A DNA stretch of 64,000 nucleotides from Bog-532 sp963830385. GTDB lineage: Bacteria; Actinomycetota; Actinomycetes; Streptosporangiales; Streptosporangiaceae. Positions 8,864 through 17,841 of the stretch are shown piece by piece (positions within the stretch are counted from its first letter, which is position 1; each line of letters starts with the position of its first letter). The notes beneath the pieces were generated by a model that saw nothing but the letters and a program-made list of their open reading frames with translations, did not search any database and was not told where the DNA came from. The DNA is taken from assembly GCA_963830385.1 (NCBI GenBank), contig CAWHMD010000006.1, positions 248,001 to 312,000 on the forward strand, in the 5' to 3' direction. Position numbers and translations under genes: made by a program.

Positions 8864-10276
8864 ATGGCCGCTGAGTTCGACGACGGGACCACGGACGTAC
8901 CGGGGGGCCTGAGCGGCCCCGTCGGCCGGGTTCTGGTGGTCGGGGCTGGGATTGCCGGGCTGACGGCGGCTAACGCGCTGACCACGGCCGGGGTCGATTG
9001 CACCGTCATCGAGGCCCGGGAGCGGATCGGCGGGCGGCTGCACACCGTGGATCTGGGCGGGTCGGCGGTTGACCTGGGCGGGTCGTGGATCCACCGGCCG
9101 GACGGGAACCCGATGGGGGCGTTCGCCCGGCTGGCCGGGGTGCCCTGCGTGAGGGCGGACCCGCTGGAGGAGATGGCCGCGTTTGACGAGGCGGAGGAGC
9201 GCCGGCTGTCCAGGGCCGAGGTCGCCGAGGTGCTCGGGCTCTACCTCGAAGACCTCCCGGCGGCGACCGATGGCCTGCGCGCCGGGCTGGGGTCGGACGC
9301 CACCATGGACTTGGCGATCGAGGCCTTCGTGGCGAGCCGGGGCCGGGAGCCAGCCGCGGACCGGGACCCGGGCTGGGCGCGGCGGGCGCGGCAGATGCTC
9401 TACGGGGGGATCGAGGCCGACTGCGCCGCTCCGGCCGGGGAGCAGTCGCTGCGCTGGATGTGGAACGAGCGCGAATACGGCGGCGGCTACTTCAGCGCCG
9501 CGCCCGGCGGTGGCTACCGGCGGGTGGTGGACGCGATGGCGGCCGGGCTCGACGTGCGCCTGGGCCGGCCGGTGGCCGAGGTCGCGGCCGGGCCGGACGG
9601 GGTGCGGGTGGTGACCGCCGACGGCGGCGTCGAGGAGGGCTCGCACGCCGTGGTGGCGGTGCCGCTCGGCGTGCTCAAGAGCGGGCAGCCGCGGTTCTCG
9701 CCCGGGCTGCCGCCGGACCGGCGGGCGGCGATCGGGCGGCTCGGGTTCGGCCGGTTCGAGAAGGTCGCGCTCCGGTTCAGCGAGCCGTTCTGGCGGGAGG
9801 CGGGCTTCCCGCACCTGATGGTCTTCCCGCGCGAGCCCGGGCGCTGGGCGGTGTGGGCGCTCGGGCTGGACGCCTTCGGCGGCGGGCCGGTCCTGGTCTT
9901 TTTCGTCTTCCACAGCGCGGCCGAACGGCTGGCCGCCGCCGGGCCGGACGCCGCCGTCCGGTGGGCGCGGGGGCTGGTGACCGAGGCGACCGGCCGCCCG
10001 TGTCCCGAGCCGGCCGCGGTCGCCGTCACCGGCTGGGCCGGCGACCCGTGGACCCGGGGCGCCTACTCCCACATCCCGCCGGGGGCGAGCGCGGCCGACG
10101 CCGACGAGCTGGGCGAGCCGGCCGGAGGGCGGATCCTGTTCGCGGGCGAGCACACCCAGAGCGCCCGCCTGGCCTACGCCGACGGCGCGCTGTCCAGCGG
10201 CATCCGCGAGGCCAAGCGGCTACTGGGCACGCCGGCTGTACGGCTTGCCGCGATGGAGCCGGGCACCCGCCGCTAA
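8864..10276 (+). CDS. Flavin monoamine/polyamine oxidase family protein
   Basis: 470-residue FAD amine oxidase. Dinucleotide-binding VVGAGIAGLTAANAL at about residues 26-40, EARERIGGRLHT at about 50-61, and the C-terminal FAD loop GGRILFAGEHTQ...YADGALSSGIREA. The middle carries GGGYRRVVDAMAAGL and FGRFEKVALRF, typical of the polyamine/tryptophan oxidase group. It would oxidise a primary or secondary amine to imine plus H2O2. Cytosolic, no signal peptide. Single gene, with its own predicted leaderless promoter; substrate cannot be assigned. Confidence 0.88.
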   Translation: MAAEFDDGTTDVPGGLSGPVGRVLVVGAGIAGLTAANALTTAGVDCTVIEARERIGGRLHTVDLGGSAVDLGGSWIHRPDGNPMGAFARLAGVPCVRADPLEEMAAFDEAEERRLSRAEVAEVLGLYLEDLPAATDGLRAGLGSDATMDLAIEAFVASRGREPAADRDPGWARRARQMLYGGIEADCAAPAGEQSLRWMWNEREYGGGYFSAAPGGGYRRVVDAMAAGLDVRLGRPVAEVAAGPDGVRVVTADGGVEEGSHAVVAVPLGVLKSGQPRFSPGLPPDRRAAIGRLGFGRFEKVALRFSEPFWREAGFPHLMVFPREPGRWAVWALGLDAFGGGPVLVFFVFHSAAERLAAAGPDAAVRWARGLVTEATGRPCPEPAAVAVTGWAGDPWTRGAYSHIPPGASAADADELGEPAGGRILFAGEHTQSARLAYADGALSSGIREAKRLLGTPAVRLAAMEPGTRR

Positions 10277-10316
10277 GCTTCGGCGGAAACTGACCGGCTA
10301 CGGTGAGGAACCCGGC

Positions 10317-10811
10317 GTGGCGCGTTATCTGGTGCGGGAGAAGGTCTTCTCGATCGGTGATGACTTCTGGATCACCGACGCCGATGGGAACCAGGTGTTC
10401 CTGGTGGACGGGAAGGCGCTGCGGCTGCGGCAGACGTTCGAGCTGAAGGACACCTCCGGCATGGTGCTGGCCACCGTGCGCAAGAAGCTGGTCGCGATCC
10501 GGGACACGATGGAGATCGAGCACGACGGCCGGGTGGTGGCCACCGTGCGCAAGGCGCTGGTCTCGCCGCTGCACCACCGGTCGGTGGTCGACCTGGACGA
10601 CGGCAGCCAGTTCGAGGCGGTCGGAAACGTCCTGGACAAGGAGTTCGACATTCAGGCCGGCGGGCAGCCGATCGCGCACATCTCCCGGTCCTGGTTCCGG
10701 ATCCGGGACACCTACGGAGTGGACATTGCCCCCGGCCAGAACGACGCGCTGCTGCTGTGCGTGGCCGTCTGCCTGGACCGGATCCACCACGACGAGGTCC
10801 GGGACCGCTGA
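10317..10811 (+). CDS. LURP-one-related (tubby-like fold) protein
   Basis: 164 residues with the repeated beta pattern of the LURP-one/scramblase-like family: RYLVREKVFSIGDDFWITD, VFLVDGKALRLRQTFEL, MVLATVRKKLVAIRDTMEI, GQPIAHISRSWFRIRDTYGV. Bacterial members are small, soluble or membrane-associated, and of unproven function. GTG 10317 is chosen because GAGGA precedes it by 7 nt; the frame is open further upstream. Ends with LLLCVAVCLDRIHHD, the usual closing helix of the fold. It follows the amine oxidase by 40 nt. Confidence 0.8.
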   Translation: MARYLVREKVFSIGDDFWITDADGNQVFLVDGKALRLRQTFELKDTSGMVLATVRKKLVAIRDTMEIEHDGRVVATVRKALVSPLHHRSVVDLDDGSQFEAVGNVLDKEFDIQAGGQPIAHISRSWFRIRDTYGVDIAPGQNDALLLCVAVCLDRIHHDEVRDR

Positions 10812-10839
10812 GGCCACGGCCCGGGCCCTGATGCCGGTC

Positions 10840-10845
10840 TAGTCT
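10840..10845 (+). promoter_or_regulatory. Leaderless -10 box of iclR-type gene
   Basis: TAGTCT ends 7 nt before the ATG at 10853 (spacer CCTTGGT), predicting transcription from the start codon. Confidence 0.55.
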
Positions 10846-10852
10846 CCTTGGT

Positions 10853-11641
10853 ATGGCGCACCTGAAGCCAGCGCCGGACCCGGAGCCGAGGCCCGCCGCG
10901 CTCATCCAGTCGGTGGACCGCGCGATCAGCGTGCTCGAACTGCTGGCCAAGCACGGCCGGGCCGGCATCACCGAGATCGCCGAGGAGCTCGGGGTGCACA
11001 AGTCGACCGCCTCCCGGCTGGTCTCGGTGCTGGAGAACCGGGGCCTGGTCGAGCAGCTCGGGGAGCGCGGCAAGTACGCCCTCGGGTTCGGCATCGCCCG
11101 GCTGGCGGCGGCCGGGACCCGGCGGCTGGATCTGACCAAGCTCAGCCAGCCGGTTTGCGAGGAGCTGGCCCGCCAGCTCGGCGAGACGGTCAACGTCGCG
11201 GTGCTGCACGACCGGGCCGCGATCAACATCAGCCAGGGCTTCGGGCCGTCCACGATCGCGGTGCAGAACTGGGTGGGCCAGCGGACCCCGCTGCACGCCA
11301 CCTCCAGCGGGCGGGTGCTGCTGGCCCACGTAGCGGAAGGGCAGTGGGCCGCCCTGCTCGACAAGCCGCTGCGGCGGTACACCGCGCAGACCGTGACCAG
11401 CCTGGCCACGCTGGCCGAGGAGCTGGACCGGGTCCGCCGGGACGGCTACGCGACCAGCTTCGAGCAGCTCGAGGTCGGGCTGCACGCGGTGGCGGTGCCG
11501 GTGTTCGACCCGCGCGGTGAAGTGGTCGCGGCGATCAGCGCGTCCGGGCCGTCGTTCCGGCTGACCCGGCGGCGGGCCGAGGAGATCGTGGCCGACCTGG
11601 CCGGGGCGGCGGCCGAGCTGACCGCCCAGCTGGGCCCCTGA
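10853..11641 (+). CDS. IclR-family transcriptional regulator
   Basis: 262 residues: winged helix-turn-helix at about 20-75 (IQSVDRAISVLELLAKHG, TEIAEELGVHKSTASRLVSVL) and the IclR effector domain to the end (NVAVLHDRAAINISQG, TPLHATSSGRVLLAH, GLHAVAVPVFDPRGEVVAAI). Placed 86 nt upstream of the methylamine oxidation genes on the same strand, with two inverted repeats between them, so it probably controls those genes in response to the substrate or a demethylation product. Predicted leaderless start. Confidence 0.92.
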   Translation: MAHLKPAPDPEPRPAALIQSVDRAISVLELLAKHGRAGITEIAEELGVHKSTASRLVSVLENRGLVEQLGERGKYALGFGIARLAAAGTRRLDLTKLSQPVCEELARQLGETVNVAVLHDRAAINISQGFGPSTIAVQNWVGQRTPLHATSSGRVLLAHVAEGQWAALLDKPLRRYTAQTVTSLATLAEELDRVRRDGYATSFEQLEVGLHAVAVPVFDPRGEVVAAISASGPSFRLTRRRAEEIVADLAGAAAELTAQLGP

Positions 11642-11679
11642 CGGTACCGCTGGGCCCTTGACGCCCTCCCCGGCGACGT

Positions 11680-11715
11680 GTTGCGTAGGAAGCAACAACG
11701 TGCGTTATGCGCAAC
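11680..11715. promoter_or_regulatory. Candidate IclR operators upstream of the demethylation genes
   Basis: GTTGC-N7-GCAAC at 11680-11696 is followed by TGCG-TTATG-CGCA at 11701-11713; the two centres are about two helical turns apart, as expected for a tetrameric IclR protein. A TTGACG at 11658-11663 could be the -35 box, placing the first repeat over the -10 region. Confidence 0.5.
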
Positions 11716-11727
11716 GGGAGGCCGGTC

Positions 11728-14297
11728 ATGGGTGCGGGACCCCGGGTCGTCGTGATCGGGGCCGGCATCGTCGGCTGCGCGCTGGCCGATGAGCTGGCCG
11801 GCCGGGGCTGGACCGACGTCACCGTGCTCGACCAGGGGCCGCTGCCCGGGGGCGGCCGGCTCGGCGGGTCGACCGGGCACGCGCCCGGCCTGGTGTTCCA
11901 GACCAACCCGAGCAAGACGATGACCGAGTTCGCCCGCTACACGGTGCGCAAGTACGCGGACCTGGCGGTGCGCGGGCAGCCGTGCTACCGGCCGGTCGGC
12001 GGCCTGGAGCTGGCCACCACCGGCGCCCGCTGGGCGGACCTGGCCCGGCGGCACGGCTGGGCCACGTCCTGGGGGGTGCCGAGCTACCTGCGGTCGCCCG
12101 AGGAGTGCGCGCGGCTGCATCCGCTGATCGACCCGGACCGGATTCTGGGCGGCTTCCACATCCCGTCCGACGGGCTGGCCCGGCCGGTGCTGGCCAGCCA
12201 GGCCCAGGCCGGCCGGGCGGCCGAACGGGGGGCCCGGTTCGTGCCCGGCCAGCGGGTGACCGGGATCCAGCAGGCCGGCGGCGCGGTGACCGGCGTGGTC
12301 ACCGAGACCGGCGAGTTCGGCGCGGACGTGGTCGTATGCTGCGCGGGCATCTGGGGTCCGCTGATCGGCGCGCTGGCCGGGCTGACCGTGCCGCTGGTGC
12401 CGATGGCGCACCAGTACGCCCGGACCACGCCGGTGCCGGAGCTGGCCGGGGTGGCGGGGCTGGGCGACGACGAGGACGGCGCGGTCAGCCCGATCCTGCG
12501 CCATCAGGAGGCGGACCTCTACTTCCGCGAGCACGGGACCCGGATCGGCGTGGGGGCTTACGGCCACCGCCCGATGCCGCTCGATCCGGCCGAGATCGGT
12601 GTGCCGGGTGGGTCTGGTGTGACTGACGGGAGTGTTAGGGCTTTCGGGGACGGTAAGGGTGGTGGGGCTTCGGGTGGTGGTGGGGCCTTGGGTGATGGTG
12701 GGGCTTTGGGGGTGGGGGGGCTGAGCCGGCGGTGTTGGCGTTCACGGCGGGGGACTTTGAGGAGTCGTGGGTGGCGGCGGGCGACCTGCTGCCCGCGCTG
12801 GCCGGGGCCAAGGTGGCGGACGGGATCAACGGGCTGTTCTCGTTCACGGCCGACGGGATGCCGTTGCTGGGCGAGCACCCGGGGCTCCGGGGCTTCTGGA
12901 CGGCCGAGGCGGTGTGGATCACGCACTCGGCCGGGGTGGCCCGGGCGCTGGCCGAGTGGCTGGTGGACGGCCAGCCGTCGACCGCCGTGCACGGCTGCGA
13001 CCTGAACCGGTTCGAGGCGGTGCAGCTCGCCCCGTCGTACGTGCACACCCGCAGCTGCCGGAGCTTCGCCGAGGTGTACGACATCGTGCACCCGCTGCAG
13101 CCGACGGGGCCGCCGCGGCCGGTCCGGACCAGCCCGTTCTACCCCCGCCAGCAGGAGCTGGGCGCCTGCTGCTTCGAGGCCGGGGGCTGGGAGCGGCCGC
13201 AGTGGTACGAGGCCAACGCCGGGCTGCCGGAGGTGGCGCAGGTCCCGGCCCGGGGCGACTGGGCGTCCCGGTACTGGTCACCGATCGCGGGCGCGGAGGC
13301 GCTGGTCACCCGGCAGCGGGTGGCGCTGTACGACATGACCCCGCTCAAGCGGCTGTCGGTCAGCGGGCCGGGGGCGCTGGCCTTCCTGCAGCACCTCACC
13401 ACCGGGCAGCTGGACAAGCCGCCCGGCGCGGTGACCTACACGCTGCTGCTCGGCCACGACGGCGGCATCCGCAGCGACGTGACCGTGGCCCGGCTGGGTG
13501 AGCAGGAATTCCAGGTCGGGGTCAACGGCCCGCTCGACCTGGGCTGGCTGGCCCGGCACCAGCCCGCCGACGGCTCGGTCCACGTCGGCGACATCACCGG
13601 CGGGACCTGTTGCGTCGGGCTGTGGGGGCCGGCCGCGCGGGCGCTACTGCAGCCGCTGACCAGCCTGGACCTGTCCAGCGAGCGGTTCGGCTACTTCCGG
13701 GCCCGGCGCGGCTACGTGGGCGACGTCCCGGTCACCGCGCTGCGGCTGTCCTACGTGGGCGAGCTGGGCTGGGAGCTCTACACCAGCGCGGACGCCGGGG
13801 CGCGGCTGTGGGACACGCTCTGGCGGGCGGGCCAGGCCCACGGCGTGATCGCGGCCGGCCGGGGTGCGTTCAACAGCCTGCGATTGGAAAAGGGCTACCG
13901 CGCCTGGGGCGTCGACATGACCGCCGAGCACGACCCGTACGAGGCCGGCCTGGGCTTCGCGGTCCGCATGGCCAAGGGAGAGTTCCTGGGCCGTGACGGA
14001 CTGGCCGCCCAGGCGGCGGGCGGTCCCCGGCGCAAGCTGGCCTGCCTGGTCATCGACGACCCGGCCCAGGTGGTGATGGGCAGCGAGCCGGTCTACGTCG
14101 CCGGCGCCCCGGCCGGCTACGTGACCAGCGCCGCCTACGGCTACACGACCGGCGCGAACATCGCCTACGGGTGGCTGCCGGCCCCCGCCGCGGTCCCCGG
14201 GACCAGGGTGGAGATTGACTACTTCGGGGCTGCGGTGCCCGCCACCGTGCGCGAGGAACCGCTGTTCGACCCGGGCATGACCCGGCTGCGGAGCTGA
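11728..14297 (+). CDS. Dimethylglycine oxidase-like FAD/GcvT fusion, apparent frameshift at 12714-12720
   Basis: N-terminal DAO-type FAD domain (VVVIGAGIVGCALADEL; GGSTGHAPGLVFQTNPSKTM, the flavin site region) followed by the FAO_M linker and a GcvT/aminomethyltransferase domain (LYDMTPLKRLSVSGPGALAF, ending VREEPLFDPGMTRLR). DMGO enzymes oxidise N,N-dimethylglycine to sarcosine and pass the one-carbon unit to tetrahydrofolate. The frames split at a run of seven G (12714-12720); one further G restores a 856-residue protein. Just before it, 12601-12720 codes for a Gly-rich insert. ATG 11728 follows GGGAGG by 6 nt. First gene of the presumed operon. Confidence 0.85.
12601..12720 (+). repeat. 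G/T-rich low-complexity insert in the oxidase gene
   Basis: About 120 nt of GGTGGTG-like sequence, coding for GVTDGSVRAFGDGKGGGASG and further Gly-rich residues between DPAEIG and EPAVLAFTAGDFEE. Related enzymes continue directly between these blocks. The base use (GGT/GGG, GCTTTGGG) is unlike the GGC-rich codons around it. Confidence 0.7.
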
Positions 14298-14300
14298 CTC

Positions 14301-14306
14301 AGGAGG
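14301..14306 (+). promoter_or_regulatory. Strong ribosome site that sets a TTG start
   Basis: AGGAGG lies 4 nt before TTG 14311, deciding the start of the sarcosine-oxidase-like gene, which has no ATG or GTG nearby. Confidence 0.7.
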
Positions 14307-14310
14307 AAAC

Positions 14311-15507
14311 TTGTCCGACTCCTACGACGGGATCGTGATCGGGCTGGGCGGCATGGGCAGCGCCGCCGCCTACCGGCTGGCCGAGCGCGGCCTGCGGGTG
14401 CTCGGGCTGGACCGGTACCCGCCCGTGCACGACCAGGGCTCCAGCCACGGCAGCTCGCGGATCACCCGGCAGGCCTACTTCGAGGACCCGGCCTACGTGC
14501 CGCTGCTGCTGCGCGCGGCCGAGCTGTGGCCGCAGGTCGAGGCGGACGCGGGCCGCCGGATCGCGCTGTGGACGGGCGGCCTGATGGTGGGGCGGCCGGA
14601 CAGCCGGACCGTGGCCGGCAGCGTGCGCAGCGCGCAGGAGTGGAGCCTGCCGCACGAGGTGCTGGACGCGGCCGACATCCGCCGCCGGTTCCCGGCCATG
14701 ACCCCGGCCGACGACGAGATCGCGCTCTTCGAGCGGGGCGCGGGCCTGGTCATCCCGGAGGAGTCGGTCGCCGCTCACCTGGACCTGGCCGCCCGGGCCG
14801 GGGCCGAGCTGCACCACCAGGAGCCGGTCACCAGCTGGCGGGCCATCCGCGGCGGCGGAGTCGAGGTGACCACCCCGGCCGGCCGGTACCAGGCCGGGCA
14901 GCTGGCCGTCTGCCCCGGCCCGTGGGCGCCGGAACTGCTGGCCGGCCTGAACATCCCGTTCCGTATCGAGCGGCAGGTGCAGTACTGGTGGACGCCGGCC
15001 GGCGGCCCGGAGCGGTTCCGGGCGGAGCGGCACCCGATCTACATCTGGGAGGCGGCCGACGGGCGCCAGTTCTACGGCTTCCCGTCGTTCGACGACCCGG
15101 TCGGCCGGACCAGGGACGGGGTCAAGGCCGGCGCGGACTGGGTCAAGGTGGCGATGTTCCACGGCGGCCACGTAACCACCCCGGAGACCATCGACCGCAC
15201 CGTGCACCCGGAGGAGATCGCGGCCATGCACGACTTCGTGGCGCCGCGCATGCCGGACCTGCCGGGGACCCTGCGCAACACCGTGACCTGCATGTACACG
15301 AACACGCCGGACGAGCACTTCGTGATCGCCCGGCACCCGGGGCACGAGCAGGTCGTGGTGGCCTGCGGGTTCTCAGGGCACGGGTTCAAGTTCGTGCCGG
15401 TGGTGGGCGAGATCGTGGCCGATCTGGTGACCGAGGGCAAGACCAGGCACCCGATCGGCCTGTTCGAGCCTGGCCGGTTCGGCCCGGGGCGGTCCGCGCC
15501 GCGATGA
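14311..15507 (+). CDS. Monomeric sarcosine oxidase / N-methyl amino acid oxidase family (SoxA/SolA-like)
   Basis: 398 residues. FAD fold IVIGLGGMGSAAAYRLAERG at 8-27, the MSOX-type GSSHGSSRITRQAYFEDPAYV at about 43-63 (given in part), and Cys327 in TCMYTNTPDEHFVI, the residue that carries covalent 8-alpha-S-cysteinyl FAD in monomeric sarcosine oxidase. C-terminal CGFSGHGFKF. It would oxidise sarcosine or a related N-methyl amino acid to glycine, formaldehyde and H2O2. Starts at TTG with a strong SD and overlaps the Rieske gene by 4 nt (ATGA). Confidence 0.88.
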   Translation: MSDSYDGIVIGLGGMGSAAAYRLAERGLRVLGLDRYPPVHDQGSSHGSSRITRQAYFEDPAYVPLLLRAAELWPQVEADAGRRIALWTGGLMVGRPDSRTVAGSVRSAQEWSLPHEVLDAADIRRRFPAMTPADDEIALFERGAGLVIPEESVAAHLDLAARAGAELHHQEPVTSWRAIRGGGVEVTTPAGRYQAGQLAVCPGPWAPELLAGLNIPFRIERQVQYWWTPAGGPERFRAERHPIYIWEAADGRQFYGFPSFDDPVGRTRDGVKAGADWVKVAMFHGGHVTTPETIDRTVHPEEIAAMHDFVAPRMPDLPGTLRNTVTCMYTNTPDEHFVIARHPGHEQVVVACGFSGHGFKFVPVVGEIVADLVTEGKTRHPIGLFEPGRFGPGRSAPR

Positions 15508-16634
15508 GCACGCCCAGCCTGGTGCCCACCCTGCCCGGCCGCTGGTACACCGACCCGGCCGTGTTCGCGGCCGAGCAGGCCGCGATCTTCGAGTCGCAGT
15601 GGTGCTGCGTGCTGCGGGGCGCCGACCTGGCGGCGCCGGGGCAGTTCCGGACGGTGCCGCTGGGCCGGGAGACCGTGATCGTGGCCCGGGACGCCGGCGG
15701 GGCCCTGCACGCCATGCTGAACGTGTGCCGCCACCGGGGGGCACGGGTCTGCACCGAGGACGCGGGCGCGGTGCGGCGGAACTTCCGCTGCCCGTATCAC
15801 GGCTGGACCTACGGGCTGGACGGGCGGCTGGTGGCGGCGCCGAACCTGGCCGGCCTCGCGGACGTGGACCGCGCGCGGCTCGGGCTGCGGCTGGTGGCGC
15901 TGCGCGAATGGCTCGGCTACGTGTGGCTGTGCCTGGCCGACCAGCCGCCGCCCTTCGAGGCCGTGACCAGCCAGGTGGCCGGCCGGCTGGGCTCGCTGGC
16001 GGCGATCGGCCGGTACGGCCTGGACCGGCTGGCCCTGGGCCGCCGCATCCGCTACGACGTGGCCGCGAACTGGAAACTGCTGGTGGAGAACTTCATGGAG
16101 TGCTACCACTGCGCGAGCATCCACCCCGAACTGGTCGCGGTGCTGCCCGAGTTCGCCCGTGGCTACGCGGCCCAGTATTTCGTCGGCCACGGGGCCGAAT
16201 TCGCGGACGGGGTGGCGGGCTTCACCGTCGACGGCCGCCCCGGATTCGGGCGGCTGGCCACCCTGGCGGCCGAGCAGGACCGGCGCTACTTCGCGATCAC
16301 GGTCCGCCCGCAGGTGTTCCTCAACCTGGTCCCGGACCACGTGATCGCGCACCGGATGTTCCCGCTGGCGGCGGACCGGACCGTGGTCGAGTGTGACTGG
16401 CTGTTCGACCCCAAGGTAGTAGAGGGGCGTATGGACCTGTCGGCCTCGGTCGAGCTGTTCGACCGCGTCAACCGGCAGGATTTCGACGCCTGCGAGCGCT
16501 GCCAGCCGTCGATGGCCTCGCGCGGCTACGCGGCCGGCGGCGTGCTGGTCCCGTCCGAGCACCACCTGGCCGGCTTCCACGACTGGGTCCGGGAAATGGT
16601 TTCCGGCGCCGCGGCGCCTATCTCTGAACGATAA
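15504..16634 (+). CDS. Rieske-type aromatic/betaine oxygenase alpha subunit (GbcA/stachydrine demethylase-like)
   Basis: 376 residues. Rieske [2Fe-2S] ligands C75-x-H77 (NVCRHRGARVC) and C96-x2-H99 (RCPYHGWTYG); mononuclear iron site in ENFMECYHCASIHPEL with H202 and H207, and a later NRQDFDACE Asp. These enzymes include glycine betaine and proline betaine demethylases. Together with the two upstream oxidases it would make the chain betaine to dimethylglycine to sarcosine to glycine. No ferredoxin-reductase (GbcB-type) gene is nearby. Choline- and carnitine-type monooxygenases belong to the same family, so the substrate is an inference from context. Confidence 0.85.
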   Translation: MSTPSLVPTLPGRWYTDPAVFAAEQAAIFESQWCCVLRGADLAAPGQFRTVPLGRETVIVARDAGGALHAMLNVCRHRGARVCTEDAGAVRRNFRCPYHGWTYGLDGRLVAAPNLAGLADVDRARLGLRLVALREWLGYVWLCLADQPPPFEAVTSQVAGRLGSLAAIGRYGLDRLALGRRIRYDVAANWKLLVENFMECYHCASIHPELVAVLPEFARGYAAQYFVGHGAEFADGVAGFTVDGRPGFGRLATLAAEQDRRYFAITVRPQVFLNLVPDHVIAHRMFPLAADRTVVECDWLFDPKVVEGRMDLSASVELFDRVNRQDFDACERCQPSMASRGYAAGGVLVPSEHHLAGFHDWVREMVSGAAAPISER

Positions 16635-16687
16635 ATGCGGAACGCCATAACTCACTATGGGTAGTCATAGTGATTACTATCCGCATT
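16634..16687 (+). terminator. Nested inverted repeats after the Rieske gene
   Basis: AATGCGGA (16634-16641) pairs with TCCGCATT (16680-16687), and inside it TCACTATG (16652-16659) pairs with CATAGTGA (16666-16673) around GGTAGT. Starts at the stop codon. It lacks a T-tract, so it is either a terminator of the actinobacterial I-shaped type or an operator. Confidence 0.5.
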
Positions 16688-16933
16688 AATTGACGGGCCG
16701 AAAGTTACCAGTCCGCCTGCGCGCGCGTAGCAGATCACGGAATCATTACAGAACTTCTTCGATTTGCCTGCGGCCCGAGTTCGGCGGCTGCCATGCTCCT
16801 GATCGGCACAGAACACCGCGAAAGAGCGGCAAGTGCCGCGAACGATCACACATCGGTGGTCACGCTCGGCCGGGCCGAAAATCGCTCCCCTCAGCGATGA
16901 GTAAGCGGCAACGACACGACGATTGGAAATTAG
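16688..16933 (+). other. Long untranslated leader of the transglycosylase gene
   Basis: About 246 nt without a gene. Less GC-rich than its surroundings. No riboswitch consensus was recognised, and no leader peptide stood out. Confidence 0.4.
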
Positions 16934-17743
16934 GTGGGATCTGCTCACAGGCACGGCCGCAACATGAAGGTCCTGCGGTCGGGGCGGCACACGCAGCCGT
17001 CCCAGGTGGAGAAGGTGGCGGAGAAGGCCGGCAAGGCGGCCCCGGTGATGGCGATCTCGGCGGGTGCCCTGGTGGCCGTCCCGCACGGGCACGCGGCCGC
17101 CCCGGTCAAGCACGGCACCGTGGCCGAGGCCGTCACGACGGCCAAGACCCAGGCCGAGACCGCGGGCCAGGCGCTCGCGAACGCGAAGGCCGCGAGCGCC
17201 CACTCCATCAGCCTGAGCGCGGCCCAGCCCGCCAGCACCACCCCCATGGCGGTGACCACCGCCTACGTGGCCAAGCACGCCAAGACGACGGAGAGCGCGG
17301 CCAGTCAGGCCCACTCGGCCCACCTCGCCCACCTGGCCCACGAGGCTCGCGCGGTCGGTGCGGCCCACGCGGCGCACCTGGCCCACCTGGCCCACCTGCG
17401 CGCCGGGTCCAGCCACCACGCCTCGACGACCACGGTGAGCGCGGTCTCGCACAGTGGCAGCTACAGCTGCTCCGGGCTGGAATCGCTGTGGAAGGAGGCC
17501 GGCGGCTCGTCCGGCGAGGCGTTCATGGCGGCCGAGATCGCCATGGCCGAGTCCGGCGGCAACCCGAACGCGGTCAGCCCGACCGACGACTTCGGCCTGT
17601 GGCAGATCAACGGGTCGCACGGCTCCATGGCCACGCTGAACCCGCCGGGCAACGCCCGGGCGGCCATCTCCATCAGCGGCAACGGCAGCAACTGGGGCGC
17701 CTGGACCACGTACACGTCCGGCGCCTACCACGGGAAGTGCTGA
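16934..17743 (+). CDS. Secreted transglycosylase-like (SLT/Rpf-type) protein with Ala-His-Leu repeats
   Basis: 269 residues. Hydrophobic export segment at about 36-56 (APVMAISAGALVAVPHGHAA), helical Ala-rich middle with AHSAHLAHLAHEAR and AAHAAHLAHLAHL repeats (127-155), and a C-terminal lysozyme-like domain from 178: SGLESLWKEAGG, then EIAMAESGGNPNAVS with predicted catalytic Glu206 and FGLWQINGSHG. It would cleave peptidoglycan glycan strands in the wall. GTG 16934 has a weak GGA 7 nt upstream; ATG 16964 is possible. I looked for a c-di-AMP (ydaO) riboswitch in the 300-nt leader and did not find its conserved cores. Confidence 0.82.
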   Translation: MGSAHRHGRNMKVLRSGRHTQPSQVEKVAEKAGKAAPVMAISAGALVAVPHGHAAAPVKHGTVAEAVTTAKTQAETAGQALANAKAASAHSISLSAAQPASTTPMAVTTAYVAKHAKTTESAASQAHSAHLAHLAHEARAVGAAHAAHLAHLAHLRAGSSHHASTTTVSAVSHSGSYSCSGLESLWKEAGGSSGEAFMAAEIAMAESGGNPNAVSPTDDFGLWQINGSHGSMATLNPPGNARAAISISGNGSNWGAWTTYTSGAYHGKC

Positions 17744-17780
17744 CCTAGCCAGCGCTTCAAACCAGCACGGCCGAGCGAAC

Positions 17781-17815
17781 TGAGGCCCCCGCGGGATGAT
17801 CCCGCGGGGGCCTCA
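17781..17815. terminator. Bidirectional terminator hairpin
   Basis: Perfect 16-nt arms at 17781-17796 (TGAGGCCCCCGCGGGA) and 17800-17815 around a 3-nt loop. It lies between convergent genes, 38 nt after the transglycosylase stop and 26 nt from the protease stop, so it can serve both. No T-tract, as is common in this phylum. Confidence 0.8.
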
Positions 17816-17841
17816 GGGTGTCTGCGGTCAGCGTCCGCCGG

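Noticed and set aside
16688..16933. c-di-AMP (ydaO) riboswitch ahead of the transglycosylase gene
   Set aside because: Expected from the gene type in actinobacteria, but the conserved GGGGAACC and GCTAACC-like cores were not found.
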